In this document: piece after piece, positions 26,541 to 36,561 of the stretch
How positions within the stretch are numbered: the first letter of the stretch is position 1
Layout: each line of letters starts with the position of its first letter
Assembly: GCF_000830505.1 (NCBI RefSeq)
Contig: NZ_JXOK01000007.1
Coordinates: forward strand, 1-53,225
Source: Vibrio mytili
Lineage (GTDB): Bacteria > Pseudomonadota > Gammaproteobacteria > Enterobacterales > Vibrionaceae
Reading direction: 5' to 3'
DNA length: 53,225 bases
The notes under the pieces: model-generated
What the model was told of the DNA's origin: nothing
The model's input: the letters and a program-made list of their open reading frames with translations, nothing else
The model's database searches: none
Position numbers and translations under genes: made by a program

Positions 26541-28336
26541 ATGGCTCAGAAAGATGACACTATTAGCCGTTCTTGGTTGATAACACAAGTAAAAAAGCAC
26601 AAGTCCAAGTTGATCGTTGCAAACTTAATCGCTGTTCTTGCAACCCTGATTAGTGTGCCAATCCCTCTTTTGATGCCATTGATGGTCGATGAAGTGTTAT
26701 TGGATCAACCAGCCAGTGGCTTGGCTGCAATGAATACCATTCTCCCTGAAGCATGGCACACTCCTACGGGTTATATCTTTTTCACTTTGTTTTTAGTCGT
26801 GTTGATGCGAGCAGCTAGTCAAGCGCTCAACATCCTCCAAGGCCGGCAATTCACGCTAGTCTCGAAGACCATTACCTTTGAAATGCGAAGTAAAATGATC
26901 GACAAACTTGGTCGCATCAGTATTCGCCAATATGAAACCAAAGGTAGTGGCGGAATCAACGCACACCTTATCACTGACATTGAAACCATTGATAAATTTA
27001 TTGGTTCTACTTTAGCAAAATTCGTTATCAGTTTTTTGACCGTGATTGGAACGGCAATTGTACTGCTGTGGCTTGATTGGCGGCTGGGTCTGTTCATTCT
27101 ACTGGTCAACCCTGTTGTTATCTATTTTTCTCGTAAACTCGGCAGCATGGTCAAGCACTTAAGCTTAAGGAAAACCACTCTTTTGAAATTTTCCAAACTC
27201 GTTTGGTCGAAACCCTAGATGGTATCTATCAGCTGCGCGCTGCGAATAAAGAACGTGAATTCCTCCAACAACTAAAAAATAACGCCGATCAAGTTCGGAT
27301 AGACGCAGACAAGTACGCTTGGCAATCGGAAGCTGCTGGCCGAGTCTCTTTCCTACTGTTCTTGATTGGTTTCGAATTATTTCGTGCAGTTGCCATGTTA
27401 ATGGTCCTGTTCAGTGACCTTACGATTGGTCAGATTTTTGCCGTGTTCGGTTACCTGTGGTTTATGCTCTCTCCTGTTCAAGAATTACTCGGCATTCAAT
27501 TTTCTTGGTATAGCGCTAAAGCGGCGTTGAAACGTATTAATGACTTGTTAAAACTTGAAGAAGAACATAGGCCCGTGTCCAAAGTTAACCCTTTCGGCAG
27601 CCATCGAGAAGTTGACGTGAAAGTTGAGAACGTTGATTTTTCATACAATAATGAACATAAGGTTTTGAATAACCTCTCCTTGCATATCCCGGCAGGGAAG
27701 AAAGTCGCATTGGTTGGAGCAAGTGGCGGTGGCAAATCAACCCTCATTCAATTGCTCATTGGTGTTTATAGCCAAAACTCCGGAAGCATTCGTTTCAATG
27801 ATGAACTCACTGAAGATATTAGTTTTGAAGTAATCCGCGACAAAATTGCCGTTGTATTACAGCAACCTATACTATTTAACGATACCTTGAGGCATAATCT
27901 TACTCTTGGTGGGGACTTTGATGATGTGTCATTATGGCGGGCGCTTGAAGTCGCTCAACTCCAAGATGTTATTGCGCAATTGAATCATGGCTTAGACACA
28001 GAGATTGGCCGCAACGGGATTCGTTTATCTGGCGGGCAACGTCAACGCCTCGCGATTGCGAGAATGGTGCTGAGTAACCCTCAATTTGTTATATTAGACG
28101 AAGCCACTTCTGCATTAGATACCGCGACAGAGGCAGCACTGCATAAAGCATTAACTGAATTCTTACACGGCAGAACAACATTAATCGTCGCACACCGCCT
28201 ATCAGCAGTAAAGCAAGCGGACTTAATCTATGTGCTTGAAGATGGCAAAGTGACGCAAACAGGAACCCATGGTGAGTTAGTTGAGCAAGAAGGCTTATAT
28301 CAAACATTATATGGAGGCATTCAGTCTCACGCATAA
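26541..28336 (+). pseudogene. MsbA-like ABC exporter, fused permease and ATPase, frameshifted
   Basis: The N-terminal part has six-helix ABC exporter membrane segments (from LIVANLIAVLATLISVPIPL onward). The C-terminal part is an ATPase with Walker A GASGGGKST, signature LSGGQRQRLAIARM and Walker B FVILDEATSALD. The frame breaks near 27158: the first frame runs out in LRKTTLLKFSK, while the other gives LKLKENHSFEIFQTRLVETL. One added base (one C of a CC pair) restores a continuous 598-residue protein, the normal size for a half transporter. It is most likely intact in the organism. The cargo is unknown; the neighbouring lipid-transport genes letAB make a lipid or drug plausible. The ATG at 26541 has a weak ribosome site. 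Confidence 0.85.
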
Positions 28337-28350
28337 CTGCTGTTATCTAG

Positions 28351-28375
28351 AGAGGTCGTCATGACGGCCTCTTTG
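28351..28375 (+). terminator. Hairpin centred on the letA start codon
   Basis: A 22-bp near-perfect palindrome (28351-28372): 9-bp arms with one G-T pair and a CATG loop that contains the letA ATG. The 5' arm is the AGAGG ribosome site. It is followed by TTTG, so it could terminate the ABC exporter transcript or hold down letA translation. Confidence 0.5.
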
Positions 28376-29629
28376 TCCAAACACGCCGCGTCATCGAAAC
28401 ACGAAACAGAAACCCGTGGCGTTCGCTTGTGTCAAGGCTGTGAATTAGCCGTTGATGTCGTCGAACTTCCGAGCGGTAAACATGCCTATTGCCCTCGTTG
28501 CGGAACTCAACTCTATCGCGGTGGGAGCCCAAGCCTTTCAGGTAATCTCGCTATTGCAATAACATGCCTATTACTTTTTATTCCATCCCATTTTTTTGAT
28601 TTCATCAGTATTCGACTGGTTGGCGTGATGATTCCCGCCACACTTCCTGATGGTATGCTTACGTTAATGGACGAAGGCTATGTCCTACTCGCGTTGCTGA
28701 TTATGTTTTGCAGCTCTCTTGCACCATTAACCGTTTGTGTATCCGTTGTAACCGCACATTTATCAATGCACCTACGCTGGTTCCGAGGATTAAAAACGTC
28801 GCTTTGGCTGATACAACATCTGAAACACTGGGTGATGTTAGATGTGTTTTTGGTCAGCATTGCGGTCTCGTGCTTTAAACTTCAGGACTATTCGGATATT
28901 TTCGTTGGCCCTGGGCTTTTTGGATTGGTATTACTGCAAATATTTACGGTTCTGCTCGTTTCTCGGATTAGTGTGCGTCGCTATTGGGAAACATGGAGGC
29001 CCGAAACAAGCTTTGATTTCTCACATAAAGACATACACTGCCATGAGTGTCACTTATCTCAACCAGAGAACAGTCACTGTCGCCGATGCGCTCACAAACT
29101 GTATCATCGCAAACCCCAATCGATACAAAAGACCTGGGCATATTTGATTGTGGCGACCATTGCGATTTTCCCCGCTAACTTAATCCCTATTTCGGTATTA
29201 TTAACCAATGGTAGACGACTGGAAGATACGATTTTTTCTGGCGTGGCGTCGTTAATAAAAAGCGGTATGTATGGTATTGCTATTATTATTTTTGTGGCCA
29301 GCATTGTCGTTCCTGTGATTAAAATTCTTGGATTGGCGTATATCATGCTGTGCATCAAATTTAAACGTTCGGTGTTTAAACGACAACGAATGATGATTTA
29401 CTTTGCAGTAAAATGGATTGGTAAATGGTCAGTCATGGACTTGTTTGTTATTTCAATCATGATGACCTTAGTCGATCGCGGGCAAATACTCGATTTTACA
29501 CCCGGGTACGGTGCCGTCGCCTTTGGTGTCGTGGTCGTCTTTACCATGCTTGCCGCTGATAGTATCGATCCAAGACTTATCTGGGACCAAACCCAAAAAC
29601 AATCAGAAAAAGAGTCAATGAATGAGTGA
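28361..29629 (+). CDS. letA: Intermembrane lipid transport membrane protein LetA (YebS)
   Basis: 422 residues (E. coli YebS is 427), PqiA family. Two zinc-ribbon pairs are visible (CQGCELAV with CPRCGTQL, and CHECHLSQ with CRRCAHKL), each before a block of four membrane helices. LetA sits in the inner membrane and feeds lipids to the LetB tunnel that spans the periplasm. The stop overlaps the letB start by 8 bases. Gene order letA-letB-rsmF matches E. coli. Confidence 0.93.
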   Translation: MTASLSKHAASSKHETETRGVRLCQGCELAVDVVELPSGKHAYCPRCGTQLYRGGSPSLSGNLAIAITCLLLFIPSHFFDFISIRLVGVMIPATLPDGMLTLMDEGYVLLALLIMFCSSLAPLTVCVSVVTAHLSMHLRWFRGLKTSLWLIQHLKHWVMLDVFLVSIAVSCFKLQDYSDIFVGPGLFGLVLLQIFTVLLVSRISVRRYWETWRPETSFDFSHKDIHCHECHLSQPENSHCRRCAHKLYHRKPQSIQKTWAYLIVATIAIFPANLIPISVLLTNGRRLEDTIFSGVASLIKSGMYGIAIIIFVASIVVPVIKILGLAYIMLCIKFKRSVFKRQRMMIYFAVKWIGKWSVMDLFVISIMMTLVDRGQILDFTPGYGAVAFGVVVVFTMLAADSIDPRLIWDQTQKQSEKESMNE

Positions 29630-32273
29630 TCAGAACAGTTCTCAAACCTCATACGTGCCTGAAGTTAAGAGGAGCAAGGGTATATCTCCCCTTTGGCTTC
29701 TGCCTATTCTCACGATGATATTAGCTGGCTGGCTTGTGATGAAATCCATCCATGATGCAGGACAACGGGTACAAATTTACTTTTCAGATGCAGCAGGATT
29801 AGTCGCAGGACGAACAACCATTCGTTATCAAGGCCTCGAAGTCGGTATGGTTCGTGATATCAACTTAACTGCTGATCTTGGCAGCATTTATGTCGATGCC
29901 GACATATACCCTGAAGCTACCAAACTACTTAACGATAAAACGCGTTTTTGGCTCGTCAAACCGACCGCGAGTATCTCCGGTGTTTCGGGTCTTGATGCGC
30001 TAGTTTCCGGTAACTACATTTCGATTCAACCCGGTAACGGTGAGGAGTTTGAAACCACCTTCCACGCATTAGATTCCGCACCGACAGATTTGCGGGTTAC
30101 GCAAGGCCTAAATATTCAACTCAAAAGTCGCGATTTAGGTGGCGTCTCTGTGGGCTCTCAGATTGTGTATAAGAAGATCCCTATCGGTGAGGTATATAGC
30201 TATCAGTTGGACGAAGATGCAAAGTCAGTGACCATAAGAGCGAACATACAAACTCAATATCAACACATTATCAATAGTCGCAGTCGTTTTTGGAATGTTA
30301 GCGGCATCGGGGCCAACATCGGCTTTGACGGTGTCGATGTGCGTATGGAAAGTATGAGTGCCTTGCTGGGCGGTGCCATTGCCGTTGACTCTCCTGACGA
30401 TGGTGAACCAGTAGAAGAAAACACGCAATTTCGTCTTTACAAGGACTTAAAAACCGCGGGTCGAGGCATTGCTGTTAAAATCGCATTGCCGGATGATAAC
30501 AACATTAGCAGCGCTGGTGCGCCTATTATGTACAGAGGCATTGAAGTCGGCCAAGTGACAGACTTAAGCCTCTCTGACGGTAGAGAAGTGATATTAGCAT
30601 CAGCGGCTATTCAACCCGCATTTAGCGATATGCTCACCACAGGTACTCGCTTTGTTCTTGAGGAAGCAAAAGTGTCGCTCTCTGGAGTCGAAAATATATC
30701 GAACTTGGTTCGGGGTAACTTCCTTACCATTGTTCCTGGTGAGGGTGAGCGTTCTCGTCAGTTTACTGCGATTCGTAAAAACGTATTTAACCAACAACAG
30801 CAAAAGTCGATCGCCATTCGACTCGTTTCTGACAACTCATTTGGTCTCGATAGCGGTGCCAATATACTTTACAAAGGCGTAGTAGTCGGTTCTGTTATCA
30901 AAGTTGGACTGACAGACAGTGAAAAGCAGACTCAAGATGAAGTCTTTCTCGATGTATTAATTGATCAGGAATATAAGCACCTGATTAAATCCAACAACCG
31001 CTTTTACGTTACTGGCAGCGCTTCTGCAACCTTAACGGAATCTGGATTGAGTGTCACCGTTCCACCAGCGAAACAACTATTAACCGGATCAATCAGCTTT
31101 GTGAGTGAAGGTGCGAACGAAATACAAAAAGAATATCAGCTGTTCCAAAACGAATCGTTAGCAGCATTGGCCCATTACAACCTAAGTGGATCCAAAACGT
31201 TAACCTTGTTTGCGCCCGAACTCCCCCCTATTTCAAAGGGCAGCCCTCTACTCTATCGTAACCTTCCAGTTGGCAGTGTGGCAGATTTTCGTTTAGTCGA
31301 TGGTGGCGTAGTGATTCAAGTCAGCATCGAAAATCGTTTTTCTCACCTGCTCACAGGACAAACGGTATTTTGGAATCGCTCGGGTATAGAGATAGATGCA
31401 TCGCTTGCAGGTATTAGCGTCAAAGCAAACCCACTGAAGTCCCTGATCCAAGGTGGCATCGCGTTTGATTCAGTTCCAGGTATCGACAATAAAATCGGTG
31501 ATCGCTGGAAGCTTTACGCCGATCAAAACCAAGCGAGAAAATTCGGACGCGTTATTTCACTGCTCACTGATGGCTCTCAAGTCGTCACTAAAGGTATGCC
31601 TATCGAATATCAGGGCGTCAAAGTCGGTGAAGTGACGCTCGTGGTACCCAACTTTCAACGTAGCTTAGTAGAAGTGACCGCACGTATCTTACCGGAGTAT
31701 GTCGATGATATTGCGGTCGAAGGATCGCATTTTTGGCTAACTGAACCAGAGATAGGACTTGGTGGGGTCAAAAACTTAGCCGCATTAGTTTCTAAGTCGA
31801 TCAGTGTTGTACCGGGTACGAAAGGCCGTCGTAAATTCAACTTTAAGCTAGAGAACGGTTTCCATCGCGTTCCAGGGGTAATGTTCACACTTCAGAGCGA
31901 ACATAGAGGGTCTGTACAAGTCGGTACACCGATTCTTTACCGCCAAATGGAAGTGGGACAAGTGACAGACGTGAGCTTAGGGGAATTTTCTGACCGAGTC
32001 GTCACGACCATCAAAATCAAACCAGAGTTTGCTTATCTTGTCCGGCAAAATAGCGTCTTTTGGAATGTGTCAGGTGTCGATGTATCCATTGGCCTAACCG
32101 GAGCAAATATCAAAGCAGGCACAATTGATAGCCTCGTACGTGGTGGCATTGCTTTCTCCACTCCAGAGCAAACCGAGTTACCGCCAAAAGCGAAGCGCGG
32201 CCACTCTTTTTACTTATATCCTAAAGCCGAGGATGAATGGGTACAGTGGCGCACTCCGATTCCCAAGCCATAA
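29622..32273 (+). CDS. letB: Intermembrane lipid transport protein LetB (YebT), seven MCE domains
   Basis: 883 residues. One N-terminal membrane helix (ISPLWLLPILTMILAGWLV) anchors it in the inner membrane. Seven MCE repeats can be counted from their conserved start, among them TTIRYQGLEVGMV, SQIVYKKIPIGEV, APIMYRGIEVGQV, ANILYKGVVVGSV, SPLLYRNLPVGSV, MPIEYQGVKVGEV and TPILYRQMEVGQV. Seven is the E. coli LetB count; there they stack as hexameric rings into a hydrophobic tunnel reaching the outer membrane. It is translationally coupled to letA and followed by its own terminator. Confidence 0.95.
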   Translation: MSDQNSSQTSYVPEVKRSKGISPLWLLPILTMILAGWLVMKSIHDAGQRVQIYFSDAAGLVAGRTTIRYQGLEVGMVRDINLTADLGSIYVDADIYPEATKLLNDKTRFWLVKPTASISGVSGLDALVSGNYISIQPGNGEEFETTFHALDSAPTDLRVTQGLNIQLKSRDLGGVSVGSQIVYKKIPIGEVYSYQLDEDAKSVTIRANIQTQYQHIINSRSRFWNVSGIGANIGFDGVDVRMESMSALLGGAIAVDSPDDGEPVEENTQFRLYKDLKTAGRGIAVKIALPDDNNISSAGAPIMYRGIEVGQVTDLSLSDGREVILASAAIQPAFSDMLTTGTRFVLEEAKVSLSGVENISNLVRGNFLTIVPGEGERSRQFTAIRKNVFNQQQQKSIAIRLVSDNSFGLDSGANILYKGVVVGSVIKVGLTDSEKQTQDEVFLDVLIDQEYKHLIKSNNRFYVTGSASATLTESGLSVTVPPAKQLLTGSISFVSEGANEIQKEYQLFQNESLAALAHYNLSGSKTLTLFAPELPPISKGSPLLYRNLPVGSVADFRLVDGGVVIQVSIENRFSHLLTGQTVFWNRSGIEIDASLAGISVKANPLKSLIQGGIAFDSVPGIDNKIGDRWKLYADQNQARKFGRVISLLTDGSQVVTKGMPIEYQGVKVGEVTLVVPNFQRSLVEVTARILPEYVDDIAVEGSHFWLTEPEIGLGGVKNLAALVSKSISVVPGTKGRRKFNFKLENGFHRVPGVMFTLQSEHRGSVQVGTPILYRQMEVGQVTDVSLGEFSDRVVTTIKIKPEFAYLVRQNSVFWNVSGVDVSIGLTGANIKAGTIDSLVRGGIAFSTPEQTELPPKAKRGHSFYLYPKAEDEWVQWRTPIPKP

Positions 32274-32317
32274 CGCGAAATACTTAACGTCAACAACCTG
32301 TTTATTCACTACCTAAT

Positions 32318-32343
32318 AAAGAGCAGTCACGCTGCTCTTTTTG
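32318..32343 (+). terminator. letAB terminator
   Basis: AAAGAGCAG / CTGCTCTTT stem with a 5-base loop and a T run, 44 bases past the letB stop. Confidence 0.88.
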
Positions 32344-32447
32344 TTTGCCTATTCGTTTCTTACCTACTTTCGTATACTATTCGCAACAACGCATGCAACT
32401 CGCATCAAATTGTATTTTCGCAACAGATATCGTGACGAGGCTTCACT

Positions 32448-33884
32448 TTGCACCCTAACGTTTACATCCCAGATGCCTTTCTGGAAAAAATTCAAACTAT
32501 CCTGCCATCTAATCTCAACATGGAGGACTTTGTCTCTGCATGTCAAAGACCGTTACGTAAAAGTATTCGCGTCAATACGCTTAAAATCAGAGTTGAAGAT
32601 TTTATTGCAAAAGCATCGGCAAAAGGATGGGCGTTATCTCCCGTACCATGGTGTAAAGAAGGCTTTTGGATCGACGCCGACGAAACGAGCGTTCCATTAG
32701 GAAATACCGCCGAGCATATGTCGGGGTTATTCTATATTCAAGAAGCCAGCTCAATGATGCCGGTCTCTGCACTCTTTATGGACGAAGACTCTTTTCACTC
32801 CGTTCTCGATACGGCAGCAGCTCCCGGTTCAAAAACAACACAGATTGCCGCATTGATGCAAAATGAAGGTGTTTTAGTTGCCAACGAATATGCCGCCAGC
32901 CGGGTCAAAGTTCTGCACGCCAACATAGAGAGATGTGGTGTACGAAACGCTGCGTTAAGTAACTTTGATGGACGTGTCTTTGGCGGATGGCTACCTGAGC
33001 AGTTTGATGCGGTACTTTTGGATGCCCCGTGTTCAGGAGAAGGTACGCTTCGTAAAGATGAAGACGCCATGAAAAACTGGAGCCAGCAATCTGTACTTGA
33101 CATTGCAGAGACACAAAAAGATCTTATCGAAAGCGCATTTCATGCACTAAAACCTGGAGGCGTGCTGGTCTACTCAACCTGTACTCTGAGCACAGAAGAA
33201 AACCAACAAGTTTGCCACCATTTAAAAGAGACATTTGGTGACGCGGTAACGTTTGAAAGTTTAGACGGTTTGTTTGATAAGGCGAACGAGTCACTGACTA
33301 CTGAAGGCTTCTTACATATATTTCCACAAGTCTACGACTGTGAAGGCTTCTTTGTTGCTCGGATACGAAAAGTGATGTCTGTCGATGCTCCGACAGTGAA
33401 AAAGCGCATGGGTAAATTCCCCTTCTCTAAAGCGTCAAAAAAAGAATCCATCGATGTTGCAACACAACTTAAATCAGCTTTGGGGATAGATCTTCCTGAC
33501 GAGTGCACTATTTGGCTGCGAGATAAAGATGTTTGGTTATTCCCGAACGCTCTGGAACCCATGATTGGTGAACTGCGATTCTCCCGAATGGGAATAAAGA
33601 TCGCAGAAACACATAAAAACGGCTACCGATGGCAACACCAAGTGGCTACTGCTCTCGCTAATGGTTCGGAGGCCAACGTTATAGAATTAACAACCGAAGA
33701 AGCACGTGAATGGTATATGGGGCGCGATGTTCGTCCAATGCATATTCCGGAAAACATCAAGCTCGGAAAAGGTGAGGTTTTTGTCAAATACCAAAATACC
33801 GTTATCGGCATAGGTAAGTGGGTCAGTAATCGCGTTAAAAATGGTTTACCTAGGGAGTTAGTTCGAGATAAAAACTTATTTTAA
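32448..33884 (+). CDS. rsmF: 16S rRNA (cytosine-1407-C5)-methyltransferase RsmF
   Basis: 478 residues (E. coli RsmF about 479). The start is a TTG at 32448: an in-frame stop at 32433 leaves no earlier start, and GAGG at 32437-32440 is well placed. The N-terminal RNA-binding part has FVSACQRPLRKSIRVNTLK. The methyltransferase has DTAAAPGSKTTQIAAL for SAM, the LLDAPCSGEGT motif IV cysteine and the YSTCTLSTEEN motif VI cysteine. C-terminal PUA-like domains include EEAREWYMGRDV. It sits downstream of letAB as in E. coli, beyond a terminator. Confidence 0.95.
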   Translation: MHPNVYIPDAFLEKIQTILPSNLNMEDFVSACQRPLRKSIRVNTLKIRVEDFIAKASAKGWALSPVPWCKEGFWIDADETSVPLGNTAEHMSGLFYIQEASSMMPVSALFMDEDSFHSVLDTAAAPGSKTTQIAALMQNEGVLVANEYAASRVKVLHANIERCGVRNAALSNFDGRVFGGWLPEQFDAVLLDAPCSGEGTLRKDEDAMKNWSQQSVLDIAETQKDLIESAFHALKPGGVLVYSTCTLSTEENQQVCHHLKETFGDAVTFESLDGLFDKANESLTTEGFLHIFPQVYDCEGFFVARIRKVMSVDAPTVKKRMGKFPFSKASKKESIDVATQLKSALGIDLPDECTIWLRDKDVWLFPNALEPMIGELRFSRMGIKIAETHKNGYRWQHQVATALANGSEANVIELTTEEAREWYMGRDVRPMHIPENIKLGKGEVFVKYQNTVIGIGKWVSNRVKNGLPRELVRDKNLF

Positions 33885-33909
33885 CCTGTGGTAATACTAT
33901 AACTAAATG

Positions 33910-33938
33910 AAAAGCCATCATATTTATGATGGCTTTTT
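33910..33938 (+). terminator. rsmF terminator
   Basis: An 11-12 bp stem (AAAGCCATCATA with its complement, 33911-33936) and a T run, 26 bases past the rsmF stop. Confidence 0.9.
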
Positions 33939-33954
33939 GTTTTGTAGCACGGAA

Positions 33955-34137
33955 AACGTCTCAGAGCCCTAGCTATCTGGGTTTGCTGTACTAAACTCAA
34001 GTAAACTAAGTCGTATTTTGAGACGTTCTTTTACTGGATATTTTCCCCGAAAATAAAAAATAAAGTTTAGCGTAGGCTCCACGGAGCCATTTTCCCCTAG
34101 GCCCAAAAAAAGGACGACTTTGGGCCGTTTTTTTTTT
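33955..34137 (+). ncRNA. Candidate small RNA between rsmF and cvfB
   Basis: No gene is visible here, yet a second strong plus-strand terminator ends the region: stem GGCCCAAA / TTTGGGCC (34100-34107, 34119-34126) followed by ten T. The rsmF terminator is already upstream, so this one probably ends a separate transcript. Within it are a 9-bp long-range pairing (33955-33963 with 34019-34027) and a tight GGCTCC-AC-GGAGCC hairpin (34075-34088). The long U tail suits an Hfq-bound RNA. The start point is uncertain and could be as late as about 34050. I do not recognise a known Vibrio sRNA. Confidence 0.45.
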
Positions 34138-34226
34138 GCCTTCTACTTATTATCTTTTCTTTCGGTTTATCTTTTTCTTTCGATGTAGATTAAGTGTTTT
34201 GTCTTGCTTATTAAGCCAAACGAATA

Positions 34227-35060
34227 TTAAACCAGACGTATGCCATCTTTTTCAATAATGATTTTACCCTGCTTATATAGACCGCCGATTGTCTTTTTAT
34301 AGGTACCTTTACTCGTACGAAAGGCATCAAATATCGCATCAGGGTCAGATTTGTCATTGAGAGGCAGGAAGCCGCCTTTCTTTTCCAGTTGCTCAAGAAT
34401 TTTGCTAGACAAATCGTCCATTTTAGCAATGCCAACTTTTTGCAGCGCTAAATCTATTTTTCCATCTTCTCGGATCTGCTTAATAAAACCTTTCAGTTTT
34501 TTACCAATGTACAACTTACCAAATACATCTGATGGAAATATCATGCCCCAGTGTTTGCCGTTCACAATAGCTTTATAGCCAAGCTGGCTGCGCTCCGCAA
34601 TGATCAAGTCGACTTGCTCGTTTACTTCATAATTTGCAGGCGTCTTATCCAACCATTTGTTGAACTTTGTTGTACCGACAATGCGCCCAGAAGCGTTATC
34701 TGTGTAGACATACACTAAGATGGTTTGACCGGCAGAAAAACGCGTTCTCTGTTCACTAAATGGCACTAAAAGGTCTTTTTCCTTAATGCCCCAATTCACG
34801 AACGCACCAGTGCTACTCACACCTTCAATTTTCATTAAGCCCCACTCGCCCACTTGGGCAATCGGCTTGTCAATGGTCGCAGCAAGTTGGCTTTCTGAAT
34901 CGAAGTACAAGAACACGTCGATGTAATCACCAAGCTCAGTCCCCTCAGGAACATACTTATTTGGCAACAAAACGGAACCGTAATCGTCTCCATCCAGAAA
35001 TACGCCAAAATCAGCCTGTTTAATGACTTCTAAGCTGTTAATTTGACCAATTTTAATCAT
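34227..35060 (-). CDS. CvfB family S1-domain RNA-binding protein
   Basis: 277 residues. The sequence begins MIKIGQINSLEVIKQADFGVFL and has several S1-like (OB-fold) beta units: GSVLLPNKYVPEGTELGD, then EWGLMKIEGVSSTGAFVNWG, and WGMIFPSDVFGKLYIGKKL. A winged-helix-like C-terminal domain ends ...GGLYKQGKIIIEKDGIRLV. This is the CvfB/YitL architecture, tied to RNA binding and virulence control in Staphylococcus. No membrane segment. It is transcribed alone. The exact role in Vibrio is not known. Confidence 0.85.
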   Translation of the reverse strand: MIKIGQINSLEVIKQADFGVFLDGDDYGSVLLPNKYVPEGTELGDYIDVFLYFDSESQLAATIDKPIAQVGEWGLMKIEGVSSTGAFVNWGIKEKDLLVPFSEQRTRFSAGQTILVYVYTDNASGRIVGTTKFNKWLDKTPANYEVNEQVDLIIAERSQLGYKAIVNGKHWGMIFPSDVFGKLYIGKKLKGFIKQIREDGKIDLALQKVGIAKMDDLSSKILEQLEKKGGFLPLNDKSDPDAIFDAFRTSKGTYKKTIGGLYKQGKIIIEKDGIRLV

Positions 35061-35190
35061 GGATTTTGTCTCTTTGTAAATTTACTTTGAATTATACCTA
35101 AACTAACAAGAAAATCAGAGAGAAAACCACTCTGCTCTGTTATCCTATTTGGGATATCCCCAAATAACCTCAAGATGTTTGGAGCTTTTT

Positions 35191-36543
35191 TTGGTCACCG
35201 TTGATAAGCAAGATTCTATTACATTAAAAATCAGTCACTCGCTAGCAGAGAGTAAGAGTGTCGACCTTGATATTTATTTCTTCGTCCCAGGTGAACTTGG
35301 CCTCAACTCCGATATCCTTACTGAGTCAGAGTTTTATTACACTTACATAACTCAACAACGTTCATATTACAGTACAGAAATCATGCTTCCGCTGGTTCAT
35401 AGTCGACTCGCAAAACGAGGCCATCTATCCAATCAGCAATATCGCGTAAGTTTGAGCTTATTTGCCTATCAATATGTCATTGCCTTAGATAAAGCGGTTG
35501 CGAGTTTAAACAAACTTGACCCGAGTTCTGTCACCGAAGACGAAATTGATGAAGTGATCAAACTGACGCTTGCCATTCTAAAACGACTTCGACGATCCAT
35601 TCCCTACGAAGAAAATTTAAAGCGCTATTACGTGAACATTGACAACTATTTGTCTTGGTACACCGAGCAAAAATTTTTATCACTCATTGCTCATTTGCCG
35701 CGCGGTGGTGACTACAGCACGATCAAGTCCCGTTTAATCACCTTGTGTGAAAAGGAACAAGCACACAGAAAATTGAACAAATACAACTCATCAAAAGTTG
35801 TTGATAATGTAATTCGCCTGTCGAATAAAATGCGTTTGTTAAGACGCTTAATTGAGCATCCTATTGTGCTGCGGGAGCAAACCATTTCAATGGGAAACAA
35901 CATCAAGCGCGCAATTAAGGGGATAGCGACTGGCTTGGTGATGGTCGTTGTCACCTCGACCGTAATCTTGGCACGTGACTATCTAGGAGAAATTTCTGCA
36001 TCGTTTATTATTGCTTTGTCTTTTATTTATGCGCTTCGAGAAATTTTTAAAGACGATTTACGTGATGCAATGTGGCGTTGGATTCGCAAAGGTAAACCGA
36101 AATGGCGCAAGAAATACATTGATCCAACTACAAAAAAAGTGGTGGGGCGAAAATTAGAGTGGCTTGATTACAGAACGTTATCAAAGCTACCAGATAAAAT
36201 TAAAAGCATTCGTAAAAAACGCATCGTTCAACGAGAAGAAACTATCCTTCATTACCACGAAAAAACGGAGATGGCGACCTCGCTTTTCTTAAGCGGATAC
36301 GAACAAACAAGAGAAAGTCTATACGTCAACTTGAGACCCATTTTCCGATTGATGGATAAAAGCTCAAATCGTGTTTACCACTTACATGAAGGGCAAGTAA
36401 GTAAAGAGTCGATAGAAAAACACCATTTAGTTAACGTGATTGTCAAAGAAGACAATCACAAAGACGAGCCAGTATACTATCGATGGAAAGTCGTGATGAA
36501 TCGTTCAAAAATTGTTTCCATCGAACAGATCCATCTGACCTAG
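35191..36543 (+). CDS. Conserved hypothetical protein with central membrane hairpin
   Basis: I prefer the TTG at 35191, with GGAG 6 bases before it, over an upstream TTG at 35149 that has no ribosome site; this gives 450 residues. A soluble alpha-helical N-terminal half (with SIPYEENLKRYYVNIDNYL) precedes two adjacent membrane helices (about residues 244-261 and 268-285, around ATGLVMVVVTSTVI and ISASFIIALSFIYAL). A highly basic segment (RWIRKGKPKWRKKYIDPTTK) follows, then a mixed C-terminal domain. Both soluble parts should face the cytoplasm. I do not recognise a family or function. It ends 18 bases from the convergent DUF4442 gene. Confidence 0.7.
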   Translation: MVTVDKQDSITLKISHSLAESKSVDLDIYFFVPGELGLNSDILTESEFYYTYITQQRSYYSTEIMLPLVHSRLAKRGHLSNQQYRVSLSLFAYQYVIALDKAVASLNKLDPSSVTEDEIDEVIKLTLAILKRLRRSIPYEENLKRYYVNIDNYLSWYTEQKFLSLIAHLPRGGDYSTIKSRLITLCEKEQAHRKLNKYNSSKVVDNVIRLSNKMRLLRRLIEHPIVLREQTISMGNNIKRAIKGIATGLVMVVVTSTVILARDYLGEISASFIIALSFIYALREIFKDDLRDAMWRWIRKGKPKWRKKYIDPTTKKVVGRKLEWLDYRTLSKLPDKIKSIRKKRIVQREETILHYHEKTEMATSLFLSGYEQTRESLYVNLRPIFRLMDKSSNRVYHLHEGQVSKESIEKHHLVNVIVKEDNHKDEPVYYRWKVVMNRSKIVSIEQIHLT

Positions 36544-36561
36544 CCACAGTTTCCTTTAACT

